Part shown: one piece after another, positions 48,572 to 62,000 of the stretch
Layout: every line of letters begins with the position of its first letter
Numbering within the stretch: the first letter of the stretch is position 1
Assembly: GCA_022885665.1 (NCBI GenBank)
Contig: JAGQDJ010000096.1
Span: 124,001 to 188,000 of the forward strand
Source: Triops longicaudatus
Taxonomy: Eukaryota; Arthropoda; Branchiopoda; Notostraca; Triopsidae
Direction of reading: 5' to 3'
DNA length: 64,000 nt
The notes under the pieces: generated by a model
The model's input: the letters and a program-made list of their open reading frames with translations, nothing else
What the model was told of the DNA's origin: nothing
Database searches by the model: none
Program-made: the position numbers and the translations under genes

Positions 48572-51500
48572 AATAACAAACACTTCGTGGAACTCCAAAC
48601 ACTATGTCAACAACGAATGAGCTTGTATGATACCGTATTCCCTTCTTAGATGGCGTGCTGGAGCATGTTAGCCTAACCAACTAAAACGAGTATAGGAAAC
48701 TTCAGATGCAATACTACCAAAGCAAAAACGTTTTTCCCAAGCTTACCGCTGGCAATAGTCTGTAAGGTGTCTTACTCCCGTTTTTAAAGAACGTTGTAAG
48801 GTGTAGGTAAATTTTGGGTAAAGAACGGGATGTGGGTCCATCGGAAACAATCAAATGCCGAAGAAGTTAGATGCAATTTCCGTAATAAATGTCGAACGAC
48901 TTGACATGCCTTAAGTAGGAAATAAAAATCTTAGCAGAAATGCGAGCAGTGCCTGACCGAGCTCGCTTGAATTTGAAAATGCTCTGCTCGAGTCCTCGCT
49001 CACTTTTCATGAAATCTTTGATCTCTTGTAAAGTATTGAAGGCGCTTTTTAGGAATTCTTGTCCAAACTCCATCTGTTTCGCTTCAGCTACATTACGACT
49101 TATTATATTACCATACGACTTATGGAAAGTACAGGACGTATTTTAGCTAATTTACTTACAAATATTCGCCTATCGATTGTTGAAACGGTTTAGTGATACG
49201 GAATTGAATAAAGACAAATCTATAGCTAAGTTTCGGTTGGCAATATGTTGTTCGTAATGGCGAAGGTAATATGCAATTTTGTGGACATTCGAGCTTTCTC
49301 TTCTATTAATATTATAAAATAAATGCTTTCTAAATGAAGGTAAAAACGTCCTATCCTCCTTAGATAGGAGGGTGATTAGTATGAGGTACATTTAAAAATT
49401 ATACTTGTGCCCTTACGTATTTATGCCGCCTTTGCGCACATTAAAAAAATGACATTGGGGTAATGAAAAATTGAAATGATGAAACAAAATTTTTCTTCGG
49501 TGAGCTAAGGAGTGCACGCTTACACAACTCACTAAACAGAGCACCCGCCGCTTATTTATTCTGGCAGACTGTCCATCTTTTGTATTCAGCATCTTTATTT
49601 TGTCTTATTCGGGAATCCAGTGCAAATTGGTATTAAGTACTTTGGAGTTCACTTTTGACTTTCTGATCGCACGAAGTATGTGTAATGAATGCGGTGCAGG
49701 CATACACATTAGTTCTGTTCTTGGCTCCGTCGAAAGCTTTTTAAATTGAGAGAGTTAACATGTCGGCAGTTTTTTAAGTAAACTCTGTACACCACTGATT
49801 ATGAAGCTTTCGGCTGTCGCGGCGCTCGTGACGTTTCAATAATGTGCCGTGGCGCACTGCTATGAAATCACGTGTTTGAATTCATTCCAGGCAAAAGTAT
49901 CGGACCTTACACAAGTACATGGTTTGGAGAACACTGTCGCACGGCGAAAGAGGGCTTACGTAACCCTTAGTAATGGCACTTGAGAAAAAGAAAATCTGTT
50001 CTTTGAACTTTAACTAATGCATGCTTATGTTCAACGAGCGTAATGAATTTTCAGCACAAATTTACCAATAAAGCTAATTATATCACAACACACAGATATT
50101 TCTGTCCAGTTTTCTCCTCTATTTAAGTCCGTCCTAAAAAGGCTCGTATAAGAGAGAAAACATTGGCGGAAATTGAAATCTCAAATCAACTTAGTCTTCC
50201 CCCTACTCTGCATTACTTGTCAATGTTGAATAATTAAAGAAGTTCCTATTAAAGCGTTTCTATTTATTTACGGTTTTATCGTTAAACCGCCGTTCATTTC
50301 AACGTAAGAATCTTTAGTAAGTATTGTTCTTGGTTTTGTATAACCGTTTATTGTTGAAGTAAATATGATCTATCTTTTGTAGAATAGTATCGATGCATCG
50401 ACACTATGACAGTGTAACTGGAAAATCATATCGCAGTTTTATTGGAGTGAAAAGAGTGCATACTATATTATACTTTATTTATCTTCTAACGCGTTGTAAC
50501 TCATTTTAATGAGAAAATGCCCAGCTTACAGCGATAGAGAGAAGCAAGAGGGTGAAAATGCGTTTACTGGTCGCAACAGGAAACCCATTGTGTAAATTGC
50601 GACAGATATAACCATTGAACTATGAACTTAACTCCATTAATAACTATGCATGCTTTATGTAATCCCAGTAAGTCAGCAGCGTCAAACTTTTCACTATAAG
50701 GGAGAAATCGTATCGAGTGACACTAGCGTCATATATAACCTAAAAATACATTAGTTGGTTTTGAACTTTTGGCATTTCAAATAAGAGTTGATGACTCCGT
50801 ATCTTTTCCGATGTGTCGAAACTTCATGGAACCCCGATTTTCGTTTAACAGGAAACCACTTGTAGCTTCCTGAGTTTTCAAAGAAGTAAACAGTAAGCCT
50901 AACGAATAAGAAGCTCACGTACGTTAGTTGTATTCTTGGTTTTATTGGAGCACGTTTTAAGTGGTAGAAGAACAAACTTGTCATTAACCCTCTTCAACGT
51001 AAACTTCCATACCACAAACATTTGTGCACAGTTTGTGTTTATAATCGAAATGCTTACTACGTCAGAAACCCTATACCTAGTTAGTCTTGTGTGCATTAGT
51101 ATATGTAAGTAGCACACTTAATCGAACTATAACGTATAACAGACACTCCATTCTCAGTTGTGTGGGTATTAATGTGTGTTCGGTTTTGCTCTCCATGTCT
51201 GTGCAAAGAAGCGCGCGTTGTCGGAGACGAGTTCTCGGAAACGCAACGAACATCGCCACCACCACGTTATTCTTTGCATACTCTTTTTCGAAAAGTAAAC
51301 ACTCCTTAAATGACTTCCTTATCTTCCTCGAATGACACTTGCCTTTATTAAAAACAGCCTAGTTACGTTGAGATTAGAGAACGGGAAACCGAAAATGCCT
51401 TATTGGAAGAATTGCCACCCAGATACAGCCAGGCTATAACCCATGTGAATGAAGATTACGTTCACGACGAAACTAGTGTCACTTGGCGTGTATTTCCTTT

Positions 51501-51980
51501 GCGGCCTACATAATGCTTCTTCATTTACACATGTACAGTGAAAAATAAATTTTTTTTTCCAATTTTTACCACTTTCTTGTTGAAGTTTTTGTCGTCGCAA
51601 AGATGAATCCTTTGTGATTTAGTTTCGAGTAGTTGAACAAGTACGATTAGGACCCAAGCGAAAGCTGGGTGCTGAAAGGTTGGCTTTGTTTATAAGATGC
51701 TTAACATGTCGTCTAGTAATAAAACTTCGTTGATTGGGCAGCTAGATAGAACCGAGATTGAAAAACCGGAAACCAATGGAGATTTCCTGGAAAACTTTTG
51801 CCCGCAACTCAGGAAATGTAGCGTAAGGACATAGCTTCAGAATAGCTATTCGCGCTCTTGTGTGTATGTGAACCTCAGTGAAGATACGTACTGAAATCAG
51901 TCGTGCGAATCCTGGAGACAGTAAACTAACACTGCAGAGGAGTCGGAGTGTTTGTGCAGCTGAGCTGGACATTAAAGACA
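48572..51980. other. Gene-less stretch, 48.6-52.0 kb
   Basis: The left end must contain the VTA1 promoter. A minus-strand frame at 48867-49073 (68 codons, Lys/Arg-rich) has no recognisable domain or good splice partner. Nothing else is supportable. A plus-strand TATAAGA near 51690 might serve the downstream small gene, but the distance of nearly 300 bp would need a long leader or extra exon. Confidence 0.45.
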
Positions 51981-52524
51981 ATGATATCAGTAGTTGTGTT
52001 TATTGTAGTGTTCCTCCTTTTCTGTAAGTTTAAATAACAAGATTTTTTTACTTTAGGGGGGGAAAAGGCTACATGACGTTGTTTTCTCAGGTTTTATTTT
52101 TCTGATTGGTGGAGATTATTGCCATTGTTGGCCACGTAATTTTTTCGGTCCAAGGAGCAAGGCAGAATCCGAGAACATCTCGAGTAATCAAAACGCGACA
52201 ATTCGCACTTCCTATCATTCCAATGCTGCATTCGAGAAAGAAGTAAACGATGATACAACGTGCGATCAAACGCATATAGCTTTGTTTTAGGGTAGTGTAA
52301 TCGAAATGCAAGACGTGAACGACCCAGAACAAGATGATAAAGATGTAGAATCACATCAAGCCGTTCCTGAACAAGAAGGATTGAACGACTTGAGTCGAAG
52401 TTCGGAAGCGAAGGCAGTGCTGGAAAGTACGTACGAGGAATGCACCACGTACTCCGAAGGCGATACAATCTACGTAAATTGTAGTGCGACGTCTATTGAT
52501 AGCAGTTCATTTTCTATGGATTAA
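51981..52524 (+). CDS. Unrecognised small protein with N-terminal membrane segment, 142 aa
   Basis: I do not recognise this protein. Three exons join in frame: 51981-52023, 52091-52242, 52291-52524, with introns of 67 and 48 bp. Residues 2-22 are strongly hydrophobic (ISVVVFIVVFLLFCFIFLIG), either a signal anchor or an uncleaved signal. The rest is acidic and Ser-rich with sequons NIS, NAT and NCS, ending SSSFSMD. Acidic Ser-rich composition suggests a flexible tail. The second intron is very short but has a good TTTGTTTTAG acceptor. An AATAAA overlaps the stop codon. Unspliced reading of exon 2 stops at exactly that acceptor, which supports the splice. Upstream exons may exist. Confidence 0.55.
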
Positions 52525-52529
52525 ATAAA
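52524..52529 (+). terminator. Polyadenylation signal overlapping the stop of the small membrane-protein gene
   Basis: AATAAA begins on the last base of the TAA stop codon at 52522-52524, giving an extremely short 3' untranslated region. Confidence 0.5.
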
Positions 52530-52700
52530 CTCAATACCTGTTTAAAATGTCAAGAATATCAGCTTTCCCACGATGCTATTAAATAATTCCTACTGAACCA
52601 ATAAATGGATATGACAGGATTCACAAGAAAGCCAATATTATCTTCTACTGGGTATACAGCTTATTTCTATTAATTATTTCATTCTATTATGTTTTTAGTA

Positions 52701-52739
52701 CACGCCGATGAAAGAAACTAGCTCACGCCGATGAAAGAA
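52701..52739. repeat. Short direct repeat
   Basis: The 16-base word CACGCCGATGAAAGAA occurs exactly twice, at 52701-52716 and 52724-52739, seven bases apart. It is probably a local duplication. Confidence 0.9.
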
Positions 52740-55516
52740 GTAAAAAAAATATGTTTGTAATTCCGTGCTAATTTTAATACTCAGATCACGTCTTATTATC
52801 GTTTCCTCCTTGTAAAAACTTGCGGTCGTTACAAAGGTTCGATTGTAATTATAAAGTGAATACGTGAACGGATGTGTCAGAATTACTGGCCTGTTTAGTA
52901 TGTACTATAGTCAGGCTTTCGGGTTATGTGAACTAGAAATATGACACAGTAAGGAATAAAGAACACACCAGGATCGTTCGTAAACCTAGACAAGTCTTAA
53001 ATGTAGAACCTTGGTTACGGTTAACGATCCCATTAGTCACAATGAAAGTCGGTCATGTTTTTGTGGGGTAGTTCGTCTCATAGTGCGCATATGAAGGGTT
53101 AAGAACCTTCATATTCTCTCCTAGACTGCGTTATTACTACAGCTTTAACGAAATATTAGCTTTCCAAGCTTATGAGTACAATTCAGATTAGTCAAACTCT
53201 GTTACAAATCTTTTCTTTGTTACATATAGTCTCACTTACAAGAGTGTGCGGTGGTAATGCCAAAACATTACCGTCCATCACATTTCACTTTTTTGCATAA
53301 ATAAGTTGAATTGAGTATACGGCATCAGCAATAGGCGAAAGTCTACGCTGACTTTTATTATTATTATTATTTAATTATTTCAATTTTTTAGATCATGTCT
53401 CACTTCAGAAGCATTTAACCGTTCTATGTTCCTGCAGCTACGTCTGCTTTACTTATAAACAACGCTATATAGGTATACCGCACTCTGGAACGTCTTCCGG
53501 CAATGTAGAGCTTGTAACGAAGTGCAAGTGCTAGAATAAGTATCCATATGGAAGATGGCGATTTTCAGCTTGCCAATATGTCTCAAAAGGACGTTTGTTT
53601 TTATCTAGTCTGTTATGTTTTTTCTTTTTAGCAGCGTCACTTTTCTCGATCGATCTGTATTAAGCAAAGCAACACTTATGCTAAAGAAAATACGATGGAA
53701 ATATGGTGATTTTGAAGGGCTCAAAATCCGCTCAGAATTGATAATTGAATTAAAATTGCGTAAATAGACCGACAAGTAGAAGTGGGTAAATTAATATGTT
53801 CAATCAGTGTTGCCGACTTCAGCCAAAGAGCATTATCCCATTTCAGTCAGTCTTACCCGAATATTGGAATTCCCCTAAAATTCTAGATCCCATAAATACA
53901 ATGCCTACGCTGGAAAACGCCGCGGAAAGAGATCTGAAATTTTGGCGGCCAGGGATTAGTGCTATAAGCTCTAAGTTTGGTCGCATAAACACTGCCTTAT
54001 TCCTATGTAAGTCAAGCTATCACGTTTTTCATCTCCTTAGCTTTAAGCTTTCGGTACTTAATAGTCTTCTAGTTTACGAGCGAAAACTCGTTAGTTATGC
54101 TCCAGCAGCCAGTTTGCAAGCAGTCGTGTAGTCGTGCTGTCACCATATCTAAGCTTGCTACTCGGGAATTCTAGTTTTATGATTTGTATAATGAGCGCAG
54201 TTTTTTTTTTTTTTTTGCTAAATCCTCGTTATACGTCGGACATCCTGCTGTTTGTACAGGTTTCCATTTTTAGCCTTAATGCTTTTACGCTACAATGCAT
54301 GTAACGCTAGCTCGCCGCACAGTTTTTCAGTTCTCTTCCCGGAACCAGTTTACGTGTCAATGTGCAATAAAGTTCCACCTACAATTAACACATAGTTGAG
54401 GTAAGATCTCAGTTGTTCGTAATGGAACAACTGTTTGCGACTTAGTGGCATATCAGTGATAGCAGCGTGCGTTTGGCTCCCATTTTTGTTAATTGCATGG
54501 ATCATTACTGAAAATAAATCTTTCGCTCAAAAGTAATCTTTTTTCTCGTTTTTTTCCCTGAAAAATTAGGATTGTAAAGGGTAATTTTGTTGTAAGGCAA
54601 TTGCTGGTCATGCAAAACTCTGAAGAACCCAGCTTTGCCTGTTACAGTAGCTGGAGGCGATTGTTGCTGCTCTATGGCAGTGTTTAATGTTTTTGATACT
54701 TCTTATCGAACAAAAGAAACCTTTGGGCGGCTGTGGTCCAAATTGAGAAAGAGTGAACACGATTCCGCATTTGCAGCGGATCATTTCATGTGCAAGCTTC
54801 TCTAAAATTAAGGGGCGTGTTATTCGTTTGCCATTGTGTCTTTGTGCGAAAAGTTTTTGAGTCGAAAAAGCCACAAGGGATTGGGTTATTTTTTGTAAAC
54901 TGTGTATTGTACCTTCTGTCACAAGAACACAGAGGTCTGAAAATCCAATGCACACCCACTAATTTGCCATCATCAGGTCCTCCAAAAGCACATGGCCCAT
55001 TCCTGGGGTGCTGTTTCCCTTCACTTATGTTTCGCTTGACTCGAGCTTGTCTACGTTGCATATTCGAATATGTTCTGGCTGTGTGCCTAATTGATTTGAA
55101 CCCTATAGTCTGAGGTTAAAGGATGTCAGAAAAAGAAGTTTCTTTTCAAGCTTCGTTAAGACAATACAACCTTGAATTAGGATGTAGGTTTCGTTAAACG
55201 AAAATGCGACCTAACTCGAAAAGACCATAAATCAAACGTCAACGCTGTTTACTTATCACCTAGTTTTGAAGAGTGATTTAGCTTAATTCATGTCATTGTC
55301 TATGTGCGGTTGTATTTCCGTCGCACTTGAAACATCTGCGGCAGTGTTATTAACGTAAGGGTGAGTCAGGTCAAATGCAACATTTTCCACTTTTTCCATT
55401 ACCACTTTGCGAATGGTTTTGTTATGGCTCTCCGTTAAGTCGTCGTATTTAGAGTAACGAAAAGTAAGAGCATACCAGAATGAAAACCAGAAGCCCGTTC
55501 ATGTAGAAGGTAAATT

Positions 55517-55567
55517 AAATGTAACATGGGTGTCAAATGTAACGTGAGTGTCAAATGTAACATTTTA
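55517..55567. repeat. Short 18-bp tandem repeat
   Basis: Two and a half units of AAATGTAAC(A/G)TG(G/A)GTGTC lie head to tail from 55517. The related word GTCAAATGCAACATTTT occurs at about 55370, suggesting an older, wider repeat. Confidence 0.75.
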
Positions 55568-58500
55568 TTTGTCAAAATGCGTCTGGTACAATCGCAATGC
55601 AGCATCACTCATTTTCAGTGCCTCGTGTAACATTATTTCGGAGAGTTAGTATAAATCTTTTAACGTGTTTTTCCACGTCCTCTATTTTACTTGAAAACAC
55701 CTTTCTACTTCATTTCTTTACGTTAAAATATTTCGTATAAGTTGACTCATAGAAAATGTATGACAATAAAATAATATGGCCAACGTTTGAAAGAAAAATT
55801 TCGAAATTCGATTTTAATTCATTTCTTATTTAGTGTTTGTTCTTTTTAAACTAAGCCTTTTTTGCAGATATATCTCGAAATTTGCTTTGTACATTATTGT
55901 TTAGCATCTCAAGGTACCTGTTATTCAAAAGTTATATTTTTTTACTTTGCCTCCCCTTATAAGTGAACCGGCTTTCCTCTAAATCTCATTCCTTAAAAAA
56001 AAAAAAAAAAAAGAGGGAATCCTAGGTAAAATTTCGGTTTCAAACCAAAACTTAACTCTCAATCAAATTGTGATTGCATGTTTCCAACATAGAATCTTGC
56101 TTTATAAAATTTAAATACGCAAAATGTTTCTCGTCTTTTTTTTTCTTTGTCCAACGTATACTTGACATTTAATGGAATTACCTAACAATATGGGGCTAAT
56201 TAGCATAAGCAATGTAGACAGAGCGCTGGTTGTTTTCCTTACTTCCGCTAGATGACCGTATGTGTTTAAATGTGTATTCGTTCTTGCGTTCTTGTTCCGT
56301 GCCGCTGAAAGGGAGTTTCTTTCCATTCCACATACTTCGCTTTGTCAGTTCGGGGTGTCAATGGGAATCTGATTGCGTGAGTGTAGATTAAAAAAAAAAA
56401 GCTTTTATAGTTTCCGCTTTGTATTTGCTTCAGCACAGCCTATTTCAGGATATAATTATGTTGCTTCATGCATATATGAACTCTCGGAGGTTGGGGTAGG
56501 TCGTCGGATTGCTTGGGTGCTCCTACAATATGTAGCGTACTGATGTGTGAAGATAAGAATAGCCAAACTGGCTAGACGTTGTTGAAATGCCACTCCTTTT
56601 ATTTTCGAAGTCAAATATTTTAAAATAAAATCCAACTCTAGGAAACGGTAGGTGCGGCCACGCGTCTTTATTCAATTGCGATAGCGACGTATAGCATACG
56701 AAACCGTATCCCGGTTTTGCATTATTGCGGTATAAGACATTTCATGTCTTTTTTATTAATGCTTATCAGCGTCAATAAAATTATGTCTTGGTAATCTTTT
56801 CACGAAGCCTATAGAAGTAAATAGCTAGCTTATTCAGGTTGGTAAAGTCGGCTTTGCCATTTGGGAGACAAAGGAACCTATTGACAAGCTCAAACATTGC
56901 AGGGTTTTGCACGCGTGCAGTGGACCATCTTCCTGTTGTCATGTTTCAGCTTACTATTGCGGTCTATAATACTAGTAAGATATAAAATGAAGAAAACCCC
57001 ACATTCTAACCACTGACACTTGGGTGAGTGAACGGCGTTTCTAAGCGACCCCCTTGCGTATAGTTCATAACCCAAAACAGCTCCCGCGATGTGAACACTC
57101 ATTGTTGCCAACTGCCGTATGTACAGAATAGAGCTGTTTGCTCGGGTCGTTTGCCGACGAGTACGGTGCAGTACTCATACTTTGGTATGAGCATTCACGC
57201 TTCTCCTATGCCATTTGGTGTGAATGGCATCATTCCTTGGTACATTTCGTTCTTTTCATGGATAAACCCACATTATTTAAGCTGTATGTAGAACTGCTCC
57301 CTCGCAACATCGGGTACTTGGGGCAATTGTGGCAAAGTTGGCATAGTGCGACAGTGAAAGGCTCCAGTACACGGAACGCTCCTATTGTCAAGTCGCAGAA
57401 TAATACAATTTGAGCAATTTCGTGTAAACTGGTCTACATTTCATTAGAAAGTCTCGACGATAAGTTTATGCATATTAAAATTTGATGCCCTTATCGCTCG
57501 ATGTATTTAAAAGACGTGATAAGTTGGATTAAAAATGAAGTACCAAAAGGTAATCAAACAAAAACTCTAAAAAACCTTCAGCAGTAAGTCTCTATCGATG
57601 CCACGCGAAGGGAGTGCAAACGTTAACCGTGATTGCCTAGTGGTTCGATTACACAAAACAATTACGTGCTATTCAGAAGCCTGTCATCAGCATCCAGTTA
57701 GCGTAAGTTGAACCGTGCGTTTTGACCCCGAAAATCCACCCTGGCCAAGACGGGGCTCGTTTGCATTTTCTTTTCGTTCCCCCGACCAACTGATTTCTGT
57801 TTTGGTTTGGCTCCCTTTTTCGTTCCATCAAAGGAGACGCATAGAATTGAAGCGCATTGAGGTTTCTTCCCGAGCTCTCCTAAAACATTTCTGCTCTCAT
57901 TTTCGTTAGTACTTTTTATACAGTTACTGGGGCACGAAAGTAAATTGAGATGAATTCTGAGAAAGGGGAGCTCCTTCTTATGCAAATGATGCAAACCAGC
58001 CCGAACACGTGTTCTTTGTTTTTCTCAAGCGAGAGTTGTAACTTTCGCCTAACTAATTAACCATGCTTTTTGGTTATGCCTTTGCAACTTTACATAGATT
58101 TGCTGGCGCCGGATTTTTTCCCCTCCCAAGCGTGCACAATCGTCCCGGCAACTTCAGACACAAGGTGAAAGAAACATAGTTGGCACAAGGTTGGGATAGA
58201 AAGAATGAGTGTAAAAAATGAGGTTGTGGTTTAACATCCAAGAATCAATGTTGTCAAGTTGAGTAAAAATGGGTTCCTGGTTGCCAAGTTTAGGGCCAGG
58301 AGTTAAAAAAAGGAAAGAAAAGTGGAGTTAATGAGGATTCTATAGAACCTTTTTTCCCCTATCTTTTTGCATGGTTACATTTATCTGTCGCACATTTTCC
58401 CGTCCATTCTCCGTGTTTCTTTCTTTGTGTGCGAAGAAGACTTTGAAATAGAGACGTGGACAAAGAAGTAGTTCCAAAGATTCTTGACGTTTACTTCACA

Positions 58501-59045
58501 GTAGTATTGTATAATACGGTTGTAAAGGGTGCGTGATGACGTCCATTTGTCATTTTCCCCTTGCGATCCCACCTTTTTCCCCTAAAGGTTACTCTTCTCC
58601 TGGTTTTATATAGGCTACACATTAACTCTTACGGGTAATAAAATCCCCCACTAACGAAAATTAACTCCCTTTTTCGAGCCCCTGTTGGAGGTGCGAAGAT
58701 TTTTACTAGCGAGGCACTAGATTTGGGAAATACGAAGTATTTTTTTTATTATTATTATTGTCGGAATTGGAAATACTTTGGTAACAGGAAAATGAAAGTG
58801 ACGTGAGAGAAATTTATGAGAGGCATTAAGCGAGATAAACCGGTAAAGGGTCTCGGAATATTTCAAAGTGTTTTTTAATGCTTTCCCCATATCCCCACTT
58901 TTTTCATGCCACAAAGGAAATTCTTTTCGTTCTCGTGAGACCAATACGTTGAAAAGTCAAATACAAGTGTGTGAAAATACTAGTCCACTTTTGCAACAAA
59001 GGAAGTGTCGCTCAACAAACTCCCACTTGATGAACATTTCTTAGT

Positions 59046-59098
59046 ATTAGTAAAGATCACTGAAAAATCGTGCAAACAGCAGATTAGTAAAGATCACT
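59046..59098. repeat. Short direct repeat
   Basis: ATTAGTAAAGATCACT occurs exactly at 59046-59061 and at 59083-59098, separated by 21 bases. Function unknown. Confidence 0.85.
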
Positions 59099-62000
59099 TA
59101 AGACCTTTGTGGAGGGTTTTCTTTTTTTCCGTTTCGTCAAGTCCTATGTTACGAACAAAAGGTAGTGAAACACGCCTTAACAACAGGACCACAGAAGAAT
59201 CTCGTTGTAATGAACACTTTATTTACGTATTTTGCTTATAAATAGACTATTTTAGGGTACCGAGTTAGAAAGTACAGAGGTACAGAGGAAACCTCATCAA
59301 AGCTACGACCGAAACGCAGCGCGTTACGTGTTAAATTGCTTTGTTTCCTGGGTAGAAAGGTAAGGTTATGCCGAAATAACTTCAGTCATAGAACAAGTAA
59401 TATCTCAACGATGCTAAATACAATGTTAAAAAAGAATAATTGAGATTATTTTCATTAAACCACATAATGAGCATTTTCGTGTAAAATTTTGGACTAGTTG
59501 TATTTCAACTTGCGGCAACTCCTGCCTGCATGACAAGGGAAGAATGGGTCTCGAATTCTACTAAGCTGCAGCAAGTTTGAATTCGGTTACTACACACGTC
59601 ATTGTTTGTGGCAAGCTGCTAGCGGAAAGGTGTAAAGGCGATGCCTTGCCGCAAAAATTGATGCTTGAAACCGCGGCTTTAAGATGAGACGAAAACATAA
59701 AAGCTGGGAAGCATATTTGGCTCGGGACCCAGTTAAAATGCAGTTTAACTGCGCCGTCTATAAAAGTGAATTTAGATTTCAGCTTTTTTCCTTAATTTAA
59801 TTAAGCCTTCTGTGTCCATTCCTATCACTTAATTCTGTGAAACTCAAATCAATGAGCAACAGTGCAGAATGAACCATTGACTTAAAAAAAAGACAATTAT
59901 TTGCAATTATTAGTATAAATTTTTTGAAACGAATAAACATAAAATAAGGGACCCTTGGCATAGCAATAGGACCTGTAATTCTGTAATCGAGCTATGCCCG
60001 TGTTCCAAAGGTTTTTATAGCTGAGAAAAGCGAAACCAAAGGCGATATGAGAGACTATTTCCCCTTACGTCATGCTAAACTTTGGTCTTGACGCAATCCA
60101 ATGTCTGCCGTGCTACATGTCAGGCAGTTGGCAAGTAGCAAAGTGTTCTCTTCAGAACAAAGGTTGTGAGACAATACCAGAACACGTCATTTTATGAGGT
60201 TATTTGGGTGTGAAGTTCGACTAAGTGATTTTGTTTGCAAAAGTAAGACCTAAAATAAATCAGCAATGCGAGATTGTCGAGTACTGATAATGTCGAGTAC
60301 CTCTTTGCACTTCTTTCTTTAAAGATATGTTTCTTTTATATTTTACCTCGGGCATGTTGGCAACACAACTGATATGGCAAGAAGCCAAAATGTAAATTAT
60401 GTATCGTCTTGATAAAAACAGTGTCCAAATGTGTCTACCTATTTTATCCACAAATTGAAACACTTAAGAGTTTGTCACACCGATGTGTCTGGACTAGCAT
60501 GCTTTCAAGAGGAACACACCCGCTATAATTTTTACTTTGTTAGAATAATAAGGGAGATATTATGGTCATTCTTTTTTACAGCACCCTTTCTAACTTCGAG
60601 AACTAACATAAGCGAACTCTCAAGGAGGCTAGGGACCCGTTGGTATTATCTCTTTGGAAGGATTTATGATAGGTCTACTAGCCTTATGCTTTGTTTAGGT
60701 TTTTTGTAACCTTCTTTTAGAAGGCTAACCGCCGTTTTGAAAGTGTATAATGAGCCTTCCTGTATGCTAAACAGGTCAAATGGCCTTTGGTACACTTTTT
60801 ATTTTAGGACTCCACTTGTCCTTGGAGCTTGCAGGCACTTTACCATATATAACCAAACTGCATGGTGGCTGCCCTTGACCTTCATTATCGCGTTTCCCGT
60901 ATGTAAACTTCCTCGTATGATACATTTTTTTTAACAGGTTACGCTCTTCAGAACTTGAAAATCCCCCCATTAACGCGTCCTGGATGTGTTTATGAGCTAG
61001 CTTAAAGAGTGAAGCGAAATGGTAGTTTGTGTTTATGATGTAATTTGGACACGAAGTAGCCAGTAAGAGAGAAGTAATAATGATACGGTAGTCTTGAAAT
61101 GCGATGTCAGTGGGCAGTTACGCTGAAGGAGATCTCGTAACGACTGTGCAGTAAGACCTGACGTAATAACGTCTTTTACCTTCTGCCCGAGCTCTTGTAA
61201 CATGTGTTAGGTTACGTCTTGTTTGTTTCTATTTTCCAGATATGCATTTTCACAGGTAAGTACCAGTACGAACTGGTGTTGAGCCAGGCAGAGTATTGTT
61301 GCCGCCCAACGATCCCTATAGCTTTACAAAGTAATGCTATTCTTGTTCCGCGTGTAATGGCAATTCACAAGTCCGGACGTTGTGCATTTGTTTTTCAGAC
61401 AGATATTGGTCGCGAAAGTAGAATCTTTAACATTGTACGCCGAGAAGAGTAAGTGCTACAAATACTTCAGAGCGTGTTTCAATTCTTGCGTTACTGTGGT
61501 TACGATCTCAGAGGATTTGACCACGATTGCTGTAATTTATGTGATTACAAGCAATTTGCTAGTTTCCCTTTTGGTATTAGATGGGGTACGAGATGTTTCT
61601 CTGGCGTTTTTCCAAGCTATTTGACCACTACGGAGGCACCTGTGTGAGAGGAAAGACCGGCCTAGCAACAGAGACTCTTTGGTGTTTTCCCAAGGAAGGT
61701 AAAGGATTTCCTTATCTATGTCAGCATGTGTGTATGCAATTTTCCGTCCGGGGACTCATTTTATTGTGTTACTTTGTCATCTAATTAAGAAAGTGTTCCT
61801 AGGGTAAAGTTTTTGTGGTTGTCAAAGTTCTGGTTTCGCGATGACGTCAAAATGAGTCAGCAGGATATGTAGCATAGCATGCCCAACCACAATTTTTCTG
61901 ATCGGAAACGCTTTTTCCTTAGTATTGCCTGGCAGCAAACGAAGAGGTGTTCCCCCAACGCGAAAGTTTCACAATTTGATGTGTCGCTAACGAGGACATC

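Noticed and set aside
48867..49073. 68-codon Lys/Arg-rich minus-strand frame upstream of VTA1
   Set aside because: It has a Met start and stop but no recognisable domain, signal or splice partner, and could not be linked to VTA1.
53796..54131. 111-codon plus-strand frame
   Set aside because: Starts with a plausible Met but shows no domain, splice sites or poly(A) signal at a suitable place; could be a short gene but is not supportable.
54608..55113. Overlapping frames of 90-115 codons on both strands
   Set aside because: Considered as a decayed transposase, but no catalytic or zinc-binding motif is visible in any frame.
61204..61784. Series of cysteine-containing plus-strand frames
   Set aside because: Considered as a secreted cysteine-rich gene. 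Frames overlap in different phases and could not be joined by GT-AG introns.
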